From NCBI GenBank assembly GCA_964648465.1, contig CAZYMU010000010.1, positions 1-64,000 on the forward strand: DNA of 64,000 nucleotides, given 5' to 3'. This DNA comes from Aminicenans sp964648465 (GTDB lineage: Bacteria > Acidobacteriota > Aminicenantia > Aminicenantales > Aminicenantaceae). The notes under the pieces were generated by a model. It saw nothing but the letters and a program-made list of their open reading frames with translations. It ran no database searches and was not told the DNA's origin. This document shows, one piece after another, positions 26,549 through 34,258 of this stretch (positions within the stretch are counted from its first letter, which is position 1; each line of letters starts with the position of its first letter). A program made the position numbers and the translations under genes.

Positions 26549-26992
26549 TCAGACAGGAATTATCTTTTCTTCTTTTACGGTGTTCAGAACGATATGAGTG
26601 ACAGACCTGTCAATATTTTTGAGCAAGAGCAAATTTTTAATAAAATTATTCAAGTCCTTTCGATCTTTGAAATATCCGATTACGATCGAATCCCATTCCC
26701 CTGTAATATCATAAACGGCAAGCACACGACGATCTTCTGCAATTTTTTTTTGAACCTCGAGTAATTTTCCATTAGATATCCTCAGGGCGATTATCGTGAT
26801 TAAGGTGAAGCCGAAATATTCCGGATCGACTACGGGAATATAGCCTTTGATAGCTCCGGATTCCTCACATTTTTTTATTCTGTGTATAACAGCAGTAACA
26901 GAAGTGCCTGTTTCTTTGGCAATCTCCCGAAAACTCTTACGGGCATTTTGGTTCATCACACGAATAATCTTTTTGTCCAGATCATCAATCAT
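26549..26992 (-). CDS. Lrp/AsnC family transcriptional regulator
   Basis: A 147-residue protein with an N-terminal helix-turn-helix (residues 5-52, SFREIAKETGTSVTAVIHRIKKCEE) and a C-terminal RAM-type ligand domain (VYDITGEWDSIVIGYFKDR). Such proteins sense amino acids. It is divergent from a glutamine synthetase gene and lies just downstream of the dipeptidase operon, so both are likely targets. Confidence 0.9.
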   Translation of the reverse strand: MIDDLDKKIIRVMNQNARKSFREIAKETGTSVTAVIHRIKKCEESGAIKGYIPVVDPEYFGFTLITIIALRISNGKLLEVQKKIAEDRRVLAVYDITGEWDSIVIGYFKDRKDLNNFIKNLLLLKNIDRSVTHIVLNTVKEEKIIPV

Positions 26993-27051
26993 ATGATTCT
27001 CCTGAAAGTGTTTTTAGATATCCAATAATATAATATAATTATTATAAAATA

Positions 27052-27068
27052 TCAACAATATGTTGACA
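27052..27068. promoter_or_regulatory. candidate Lrp operator overlapping a -35 element
   Basis: TCAACA-ATA-TGTTGA (27052-27066) is a perfect inverted repeat in the AT-rich gap between the divergent regulator and glutamine synthetase genes. TTGACA (27063-27068) overlaps its right arm and could be the -35 of the glutamine synthetase promoter; the -10 is weak. Confidence 0.45.
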
Positions 27069-27126
27069 TATGTTATTTAATTTGTTTTAGTATCTGACAA
27101 ACGTTGAGAGAGAGGTCAAGAAGAAG

Positions 27127-28509
27127 ATGAAGAATTTTGGATGCAAAGATCAACAGGAAGTCCTGGATGTCATTCTAAACCCCGAAAACCAGATTAAATT
27201 CGTCCGTATCTTTTTTACTGATATTCTCGGGAGAAATATGGATTTCGCTATTCCCACAAAGGAATTAGAGAGTGCTTTTAAAGAAGGAAAGGGTTTTGAT
27301 GGCTCGTCTGTAGAGGGTTTCATGCGAATCGAGGAAAGCGATTTAATCATTAAACCAGATGCTTCCTCTTTCCGGGTTTTACCATGGGTTTATCGTGGCT
27401 TCGATGAAAAGGTAAGTTGGCGGGAAGCTGTTATGTTTGGTGATATATTCACCCCTGATGGCAAGCTGTATGAGGGCGATTCTCGGTATATCCTGAAGAA
27501 AATCCTTGCAAAAGGCAAGAATGAATTTGGAATAGATGAAGTTAAAATGGGTCCTGAACTTGAGTTTTTTATTTTTCCGGATAAAAAAACTGCGGTTCCT
27601 CTCGATGAAGGCGGCTATTTTATGGGAGGCTTGCATGGTGAAATACGAAAGGAGATTCAGTTACTTCTGGAGAAAATGGGGATTGATTCAGAATATGACC
27701 ATCACGAAGTCGCAAACGGCCAGCATGAAATTGATCTGAAATATTTGAACGCACTTGAGATGGCGGATGTCTGCATGCTTTTTCGGTATATTGTTAAAAA
27801 AGTTGCCCGGATGCACGATCTTTATGCCACTTTCATGCCCAAACCCTTGAATGGTCAAAACGGAAGCGGCATGCATGTTCACCAGTCCCTATGGAGCAAC
27901 GGCAGAAGTCTTTTCTTTTCGCGTAAAGAATACTATAACATTTCGCAAAAAGCTCGTCAGTACATAGCAGGATTGATGTTTCATGCTGAGGAAATAACTG
28001 CTGTTTTCTGCCAGTGGGTCAATTCATTCAAGCGCCTTATAGAAGGCTATGAAGCGCCTGTATACGTGGCCTGGGGACAGAGAAACAGGTCGGCATATAT
28101 TCGTATTCCAAAGTACCAGCCTGGAGCGGAACATGCTACTAGAATAGAACTGCGCTCGCCTGACCCTTCATGTAATCTTTATCTGGCTTTTGCAACCATG
28201 ATAGCAGCCGGATTGAAAGGTATCGAGAAAGGATATGAGGTGTCTGCACCGGTGGAAGAGAACATTTATACTATGAGTCTATCCAGGCAGAAGAAGCTCA
28301 AGATCAAGACCTTACCGGCCAACCTTCAGGAAGCATTGAATGCCATGAGAAAAAGTGATTTGCTCATGGAAACTTTGGGAGATCATGTTTTTCGAAAGTT
28401 CATGGCGAACAAGCAGTACGAAATAAGAGAGTATAACAAGAATGTTTCCAAGGAATTCGAAAGAAAAGTCTCCGATTATGAAATCAAAAAATACTTACCT
28501 GTCCTCTAG
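27127..28509 (+). CDS. glnA: type I glutamine synthetase family protein
   Basis: A 460-residue enzyme with the GS fold: beta-grasp N-terminus with DGSSVEGF (58-65), the metal-binding EFFIF (144-148), NGQNGSGMHVHQS near 243-255 and the RIELRSPDPS block near 335-344. The N-terminal IRIEESDLIIKPD-type stretch and about 450-residue length fit the GSI-alpha class of glutamine synthetases. It makes glutamine from glutamate, ammonia and ATP. The adenylylation loop of the beta class is not obvious. GS-like ligases with other amines cannot be excluded. Control by the divergent Lrp gene is likely. Confidence 0.87.
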   Translation: MKNFGCKDQQEVLDVILNPENQIKFVRIFFTDILGRNMDFAIPTKELESAFKEGKGFDGSSVEGFMRIEESDLIIKPDASSFRVLPWVYRGFDEKVSWREAVMFGDIFTPDGKLYEGDSRYILKKILAKGKNEFGIDEVKMGPELEFFIFPDKKTAVPLDEGGYFMGGLHGEIRKEIQLLLEKMGIDSEYDHHEVANGQHEIDLKYLNALEMADVCMLFRYIVKKVARMHDLYATFMPKPLNGQNGSGMHVHQSLWSNGRSLFFSRKEYYNISQKARQYIAGLMFHAEEITAVFCQWVNSFKRLIEGYEAPVYVAWGQRNRSAYIRIPKYQPGAEHATRIELRSPDPSCNLYLAFATMIAAGLKGIEKGYEVSAPVEENIYTMSLSRQKKLKIKTLPANLQEALNAMRKSDLLMETLGDHVFRKFMANKQYEIREYNKNVSKEFERKVSDYEIKKYLPVL

Positions 28510-28523
28510 GGCAAAAAAATGGG

Positions 28524-28543
28524 AAAATAGAACCTCCCCTTTT
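28524..28543. repeat. REP-like element, single arm
   Basis: AAAATAGAACCTCCCCTTTT is a one- or two-base variant of the arm of the palindromic element at 19729-19813 and of 44217-44239. It lies 15 bp after the glutamine synthetase stop. Confidence 0.5.
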
Positions 28544-28548
28544 AAAGG

Positions 28549-28730
28549 TTTTTAAGATTTTCGAGTTCTTTGGTGTACAGATCGATATTGACAATTCTGT
28601 AAGTCTGCTCTTTGTTCTGAGTTTCAAACGCACCTAAATACCTATTTCCTGCGAAGGATCCTCTACTCAGAAATTCTTTTTTGGCTTCTGCAGTTTTAGA
28701 GTTGATTGAAGGATATGCAAAAGATTATAA
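28549..28730 (-). pseudogene. C-terminal fragment of an unidentified gene
   Basis: On the minus strand a frame of about 58 codons reads AYPSINSKTAEAKKEFLSRG, then SFAGNRYLGAFETQ, YRIVNIDLYTKELENL and a stop, beginning just after an in-frame stop. It looks protein-like but has no start region and I do not recognise it. It is probably the end of a lost gene left beside a REP-like arm. Confidence 0.3.
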
Positions 28731-28758
28731 TGATATAATCCATAATAAAGGAGTCAGG

Positions 28759-29571
28759 ATGAGAAAGAAAGAGAAAAATAGGATGAGGCTGATGCCTGTT
28801 TTTTTGGTTGCAGTGCTGATGTTGACCGCAGGTCTGAGCTTTGCACAAAAAGGATTTTATATGGATGAGAAGAAACTCTACGAGAAGTACAGAATGTCTG
28901 TCAAGTATTTTGAGGAGGCAAAGGCGCTTTATAACAAAGAAAAATACAAAAAAGCAGAGAAGAAACTCAGGGATTGCTTAAAGGTATTTCCCCAGCATGC
29001 CCAAGCTAATTTTTATCTTGCCCATCTGTTGTACAAAGCATCTAATCTGGAAAGCGCCCTCCATCATATCGAGGAAGCCAAGAAGAATTTTGAGTTTATG
29101 AACAGGATGTATATCTTTAGCTACGACGATTACACAAGCCAGCTCCGGACTCAAAGGGATGAGATCCGGGACAGGATTCAGAAGTACAAGGATCAACAGC
29201 AGAAAACAACCCAGGAGAAGGAAAGTCAGAAAATCGAAACACAGATTTCCCAGTTGCAGACCGAGCTTGGAACCATCAACAGCCGGCTGGCCGAACCCTT
29301 ACCCGAAGAAAAAAAGGTGCCTGCCGACTACTTCTACCTGCACGGCAACATCTATTTTAAACTGAGAAAGCTTCAGGAAGCCCACGACCAGTATGTCGAA
29401 TCCATCAAGCGCGATCCCAAACACGAAAGGGCATACAATAATCTCATCAACATCTACTTTATGGCCAAACAGTACAAGAAGGCGATAGAGTTTGTGGAGA
29501 ATGCCGAGTCGAGAGGACTCAAAATAAATCCTAAGTTGAAGGAGGCCATTCGCCAAGCTCTTGGGAAGTAA
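28759..29571 (+). CDS. exported TPR-repeat protein
   Basis: The ATG at 28759 is chosen over one at 28681 because AAAGGAG precedes it and it starts a clean signal peptide (MRKKEKNRMRLMPVFLVAVL to FAQ). The 270-residue product has TPR motifs in two groups (about 40-100 and 195-260) separated by a Gln-rich coiled coil (about 130-175, KDQQQKTTQEKESQK). It is likely periplasmic and a scaffold. It precedes the duplicated SH3/GWxTD units on the same strand, 220 bp away. Confidence 0.8.
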   Translation: MRKKEKNRMRLMPVFLVAVLMLTAGLSFAQKGFYMDEKKLYEKYRMSVKYFEEAKALYNKEKYKKAEKKLRDCLKVFPQHAQANFYLAHLLYKASNLESALHHIEEAKKNFEFMNRMYIFSYDDYTSQLRTQRDEIRDRIQKYKDQQQKTTQEKESQKIETQISQLQTELGTINSRLAEPLPEEKKVPADYFYLHGNIYFKLRKLQEAHDQYVESIKRDPKHERAYNNLINIYFMAKQYKKAIEFVENAESRGLKINPKLKEAIRQALGK

Positions 29572-29791
29572 ATTTTTTTCCATGTGTCACTATTTCCAGA
29601 CAGGATTTCGAAATATTTTCTGAGGAATTTCTTATATTATTTTGGCACAAATTTTGCTTTTGAATTTATATATATGTATACTTTTAATTGTGAAGTCCAT
29701 AACAAAATTCTTCGAGTGCACAGATGACATAGAAAAGTAGGAGAAAGTACATAAATATAAAAAGGAAAAAAATTGGAGGGGAAATAACCCA

Positions 29792-30922
29792 ATGAGAAGG
29801 ATATCATTTTTTGCAATTTTATTCATTGTGGGCTTTCTCTGTTTTAGCTCCCTTTCCTGGGGTCAAAAATCCTCAGAGTGGGAGCTTGAGGTCAACACAG
29901 AAAAAGCGGACGTCCATCTTGTGCCTGACACTGAGAGCACCGTGGTGATCATTCTGACAAAAGGATTTCTCCTGAAATCGTATGAGAAAATTAACGAATG
30001 GTTCAGGGTTGTTATCGGACCCGACGAAGACGGTATTGTGACCATCGGCTATATCCAATCGCAAAATGTGGACGTGATCCGAGAGAAAATCATACAAGAA
30101 CTGGATTATTGGGAAGAAGAACCGGAATTCTTCGAGGGAATCGGATTGAGTATAAGACTTACAGGAGGCCCCACCTTCTTCAGCGGAGGAGACATCAGCA
30201 AAGGAGCCAAGGGTCTGTACGATGCGGCCTCTGATTTTGTTGCCTCTTATGGATTTGCTATTGAAAGGCGGTTTAACGCTTTTGATTCGGGCTTTGAGGT
30301 TGTGGCAGATTTTGTTTACAATCTCACCTCTAAATTCGGAGTAGGAATCGGCTCAGGGTATATGCACTTGACACAACAGAGCCTCCTTCTTTTTGATGAA
30401 CCAGACCTGTTTCAGAAGAATCAAGCTGGCACTGCACCCAAGATTACAGCTTTTCCGATTCGGTTAGGAGTGTTTTTCAATTTCCCGCTTCACCGCTTGG
30501 TTAATCTCACCTTAAACAGCGGTGCTGCCTTGTATATCACAAAGTACTCATTTACCCGGAGTACAAATTGGTATCAGCTTGATCTAATAAATCATAAGGC
30601 CAATGCCACAGGAATCGGTTTCCATGGCGGAGTAGGTTTTGAGGTCAATTTCCATCCGAGGGCAGCACTCATTCTGGAATGTCGAGGAAGATATGCCAAG
30701 ATTTCTGGTTTTAACGGAAAAAGCAATATAAAGAAATCCATATTACCTCCTATAGAATTTGAGAATATCGAAGAGAATGGAGCGCTCTATTATCTGGAAG
30801 AAGACGGACATCCTTCCTTGGCTGTATTGAAGCAAAAACCCGCCGGATACGAAATTGTCCGCAATGCCACATTGGATCTCAGCGGATTTATCTTCCAAGC
30901 TGGAATCAAGGTGAAATTTTAA
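29792..30922 (+). CDS. SH3-like domain outer-membrane beta-barrel protein, copy 1
   Basis: A 376-residue protein: signal peptide (1-24), a bacterial SH3-like domain (about 28-100, with ADVHLVPDTESTVV and INEWFRVVI), then a region of alternating hydrophobic strands ending in GIKVKF, the C-terminal Phe typical of outer-membrane barrels. GGAGGGG precedes the ATG. It is followed after 11 bp by a GWxTD protein. The same two-gene unit is repeated at 33089-36373. Function not established; a barrel with a peptidoglycan- or protein-binding SH3 plug is the reading of the sequence. Confidence 0.7.
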   Translation: MRRISFFAILFIVGFLCFSSLSWGQKSSEWELEVNTEKADVHLVPDTESTVVIILTKGFLLKSYEKINEWFRVVIGPDEDGIVTIGYIQSQNVDVIREKIIQELDYWEEEPEFFEGIGLSIRLTGGPTFFSGGDISKGAKGLYDAASDFVASYGFAIERRFNAFDSGFEVVADFVYNLTSKFGVGIGSGYMHLTQQSLLLFDEPDLFQKNQAGTAPKITAFPIRLGVFFNFPLHRLVNLTLNSGAALYITKYSFTRSTNWYQLDLINHKANATGIGFHGGVGFEVNFHPRAALILECRGRYAKISGFNGKSNIKKSILPPIEFENIEENGALYYLEEDGHPSLAVLKQKPAGYEIVRNATLDLSGFIFQAGIKVKF

Positions 30923-30933
30923 GGAGTGAAAAA

Positions 30934-33063
30934 ATGAAGGGAAAATGTTTTACAACCCTTTTGGTAATTTCTTTCATCCTGCATTTGAGCCTTTATTCTG
31001 TCCAAGAAACAAGGCTCTCGAAATCCCATAAAAAATGGCTCAAAGAGGAGATTGTATATATCATCACTCCGGCAGAGAAGGAAGTTTTTCTCAAATTAGA
31101 GACCGACAGAGAAAGGGATAATTTCATAGAAGAATTCTGGCGCCAGAGAGATCCCACTCCTGGCACACTGCGAAATGAATTCCGCGAAGAACACTATTTG
31201 AAAATCGATTTCGCCAACCGGAGATTCGGCCGGGGCACACCAGTGGAAGGCTGGAGAACAGACAGAGGAAAATTTTACATTATGCTGGGGCGGCCTGCCA
31301 GTGTCCAAAAGTATTCAACATTTGACATTCATCCCATCGAGATCTGGTATTACAATGGGAATCCCAAGTTGGATCAGGAACCCATCTTCCGGCTCACCTT
31401 TTTCAAAAGAGGAGGGGTCGGTGTGTACGAGCTTTACAACCCTATGAGGGATGGCCCCAAGGATCTGGTTCCCTTCCACGAAAGATATCCTGATACTGTT
31501 CAGTTCGATGATCAAGGGGGAATGGTACTGGATGCCGGATCTGCCGCAGATATCCAAGGGATGTCTCACCTGGTCGACGGCAGAGATATCCAGGCCTATT
31601 TGTTGCTTAAAGAGAATATCGGACACGAACTTGCCGATGCATCTTTCTCCAACTTTCCGGGAAGAAAGGGCCCAACATACAGACTCCCTTCGACCATTTT
31701 GATCAAGGAAGTAGAAACCTACCCAACAAAAAAAATTAACGATGATTATGCATACGAATTCTTGGAGCACAAAGCCGTTGTGGAAGTCAGCTATTCTGTC
31801 CACTACATCGGAAACCAGTCCAAAGTGGATGTGCTGCAGCATCCCTCAGGGATGTTTTTTGTGAACTACACCATCGTGCCTGGAAACCTGTCCGTGGATT
31901 TCTACAAGAATAAATATTTCACCAATCTGCAGGCTTCGCTGCGGATTTCTGATATGGAAGGTAAGACAATTTTTCAGATGAAAAGAAGCATTCCGATTGA
32001 GCTGAAAAAAGAGGAGCTTGAAACCATAGGCAAAAGGCCTTTTCATCTGTATGATTCCTTCCCCATAATTTCGGGAAACTACACCTTCAACCTTTTGCTT
32101 GAAAACACAGTGACCAAGGAATTCACCTCTTTTGAGACGACATTAAGGGTACCTCCCCCAGGGCAGCTCCAGATAGGCTCGCTGATTCTGGCTCGAAACG
32201 TAAAAAGAGACTTGCCAGTGGGCGAGATCCACAGAGCTTACCAAGTGGGAGATATCCAAATCTACCCCACCTTAAATAATACATTCCTGGAAAAGGATAA
32301 ACTGCATCTGTTTTTCCAGATTTATAACTTGACTCCAGAACTGAAGGAAGAAGGCACCCTGAAATACATCTTTTTTAGAGAAGGACAAATGTCGCATACT
32401 ATTGAGAGAAGAATTCAGGAATATGAAAGCAGCCGTGATTTCCTGGAAGAAATTTCCTTGGAGGGACTTATCCCTGGAAGGTACGCCCTCAAAGTCTTTC
32501 TCCTCGATAAAAACTGGAACGAGCTCCTTATGGGAAGCGAAGAATTCAGGATCACGGAAACGCCGCTTCCAGGATCTTGGGTATCGGCTCAAGCCAGTCC
32601 ACCTGCAGACGATCCTTTCTACTCAAACATCATAGGAACACAGCATTTGAACAAAGGGGATCTGGATCAAGCTCTGCAAGAATTAGCCACAGCTTATGAG
32701 AAAGAACCTGAAACGTTGGATTACGCCTTGAATTATTCAAGAGCACTTCTGATTTCCAAAGAGTTTAAGAAGGCGAGAGATATCCTTGCACCCTTTGTGG
32801 AAGCCAAAGACATGAATTTTGATCTATTTTATTACATGGGCGAAGCCTCCAAGAGAATCAACCAATACGAGGAAGCCATCTATTATTATCAGAATGCCCT
32901 TTCTTATAGGGGAAATGTGGTAGAAATACTTAATTCCATCGGCACCTGCTATCTTGAGCTGGGAAACAAGGAAGAGGCTTTGCGAACCTTGGAGAAGTCT
33001 TTGGAGGTCAATCCGAACCAGGAGACAATAAAAAAAATAGTCGAAGAACTAAAAAAGAAATGA
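30934..33063 (+). CDS. GWxTD domain-containing protein with C-terminal TPRs, copy 1
   Basis: A 709-residue exported protein (signal peptide about 1-22). Residues 34-160 form the GWxTD region: VYIITPAEKEVF, FIEEFWRQRDPTPGT and the namesake GWRTD at 106-110, followed by RGKFYIMLGRP. The middle is beta-rich (about 290-540). TPR repeats fill the C-terminus (about 575-705). The GWxTD domain is a recognised but functionally unassigned family found in Acidobacteria-like and related genomes. It is co-transcribed with the upstream barrel protein and duplicated downstream. Confidence 0.88.
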   Translation: MKGKCFTTLLVISFILHLSLYSVQETRLSKSHKKWLKEEIVYIITPAEKEVFLKLETDRERDNFIEEFWRQRDPTPGTLRNEFREEHYLKIDFANRRFGRGTPVEGWRTDRGKFYIMLGRPASVQKYSTFDIHPIEIWYYNGNPKLDQEPIFRLTFFKRGGVGVYELYNPMRDGPKDLVPFHERYPDTVQFDDQGGMVLDAGSAADIQGMSHLVDGRDIQAYLLLKENIGHELADASFSNFPGRKGPTYRLPSTILIKEVETYPTKKINDDYAYEFLEHKAVVEVSYSVHYIGNQSKVDVLQHPSGMFFVNYTIVPGNLSVDFYKNKYFTNLQASLRISDMEGKTIFQMKRSIPIELKKEELETIGKRPFHLYDSFPIISGNYTFNLLLENTVTKEFTSFETTLRVPPPGQLQIGSLILARNVKRDLPVGEIHRAYQVGDIQIYPTLNNTFLEKDKLHLFFQIYNLTPELKEEGTLKYIFFREGQMSHTIERRIQEYESSRDFLEEISLEGLIPGRYALKVFLLDKNWNELLMGSEEFRITETPLPGSWVSAQASPPADDPFYSNIIGTQHLNKGDLDQALQELATAYEKEPETLDYALNYSRALLISKEFKKARDILAPFVEAKDMNFDLFYYMGEASKRINQYEEAIYYYQNALSYRGNVVEILNSIGTCYLELGNKEEALRTLEKSLEVNPNQETIKKIVEELKKK

Positions 33064-33088
33064 GATCATGCATTTAGGGGACTTCACC

Positions 33089-34216
33089 ATGAAGATTATG
33101 TTCAACCGGACGAAAGGTTTATTCATTGGTTTGCTGCTTTTGGTGTTTCTTTTCTCACAAACTTATGCGTTTGCCTCCGGCCAGGAACTTTTCGAATGGG
33201 AACTCAGGGTCATTGTTGAAAAAGCGAACATTCACCTGGATCCCGATGAGAATAGCACTGTGGCCATGACCGTTCCCCAGTCCTCGATCCTGAGGTCGTA
33301 TGAAAAAGAAGGCGAGTGGTTCCGGGTGATCTTTCAACAGGAGAGCGGAATCGTGGTTATCGGGTATATCCATTCCAGCCAGGTCGAAATCATGAAGGAG
33401 AAGGTAGAGCAGAAGATTGATTTTTGGGGCGAAGAATCAGATTTTTTTAAGGGAATCGGATTGACTGTAAAAGTTTCTGTAGGCTTCAACCATATCGCTG
33501 CCGGGGAGATCAATGACGGAATCAGAGGAGTGGTGGATTATTACAAGTGTCTCATGAGCTATTGGGGACAATTCTTTGATAGAGAGATTGAACCCTTTCA
33601 TTCGGGTTTTGATTTTGGTGCTGATGCCATATACAGTTTGACCTCTCATATAGGAATCGGCCTTGGATTGAGTTATGTCCAGTGGTGGAATAAAAGTTGG
33701 ATGCTCCTTGCAGATGTGGACTATCCTAGAAGATTCGACAGCACGCCTCGAGTCAAAGCTCTTCCTGTCAGATTGGGAGCATTTGTCACCCTTCCTATTT
33801 TTCGCAAAATTAACGTAACCCTTAACGCGGGGCCGACTTATTATTTTGTCCGCTACGTCTACAATATGACATACAGACCCTATGCCGTCGTTCAAAAAGC
33901 CAGCGGCCAAGGACTGGGATTTCACGGGGGAATCGGACTGGAACTAGAGTGGAACTCCAGATCCACCCTTTTTATCGAATATCAAGGCCGACATGCCAAA
34001 TTCGACACCTTCGAGGGAACTGAAGAAAAAATAGTTCTTAGTGATAGGATTAAGGAAGAAGGACCACTTTGTTGTATGGAGTATATGGAGGGATCAGAAA
34101 TTCGCCGCCGTTTGGCCGTATTTAATGAAGAAATGCTCTTGTACCCGAATGTGAAGAAGGCGGAGTTTGATCTCAGCGGGTTTGCTGTTCGGGTCGGAGT
34201 AAAGGTAAAATTTTAA
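33089..34216 (+). CDS. SH3-like domain outer-membrane beta-barrel protein, copy 2
   Basis: The ATG at 33089 (375 residues) is preferred over 33068, because AGGGGA lies before it and the signal peptide starts there. The order is the same as in copy 1: signal peptide, SH3-like domain (ANIHLDPDENSTVAM, GEWFRVIF), barrel-like strands and a C-terminal GVKVKF. It begins 25 bp after copy 1 of the GWxTD gene, so all four genes are probably one operon. Similarity to copy 1 runs over the full length but is clearly diverged, so the duplication is old. Confidence 0.7.
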   Translation: MKIMFNRTKGLFIGLLLLVFLFSQTYAFASGQELFEWELRVIVEKANIHLDPDENSTVAMTVPQSSILRSYEKEGEWFRVIFQQESGIVVIGYIHSSQVEIMKEKVEQKIDFWGEESDFFKGIGLTVKVSVGFNHIAAGEINDGIRGVVDYYKCLMSYWGQFFDREIEPFHSGFDFGADAIYSLTSHIGIGLGLSYVQWWNKSWMLLADVDYPRRFDSTPRVKALPVRLGAFVTLPIFRKINVTLNAGPTYYFVRYVYNMTYRPYAVVQKASGQGLGFHGGIGLELEWNSRSTLFIEYQGRHAKFDTFEGTEEKIVLSDRIKEEGPLCCMEYMEGSEIRRRLAVFNEEMLLYPNVKKAEFDLSGFAVRVGVKVKF

Positions 34217-34258
34217 AGGTTTTAATAATATAAAAATCATTTAAGGTAGCATATTGAA

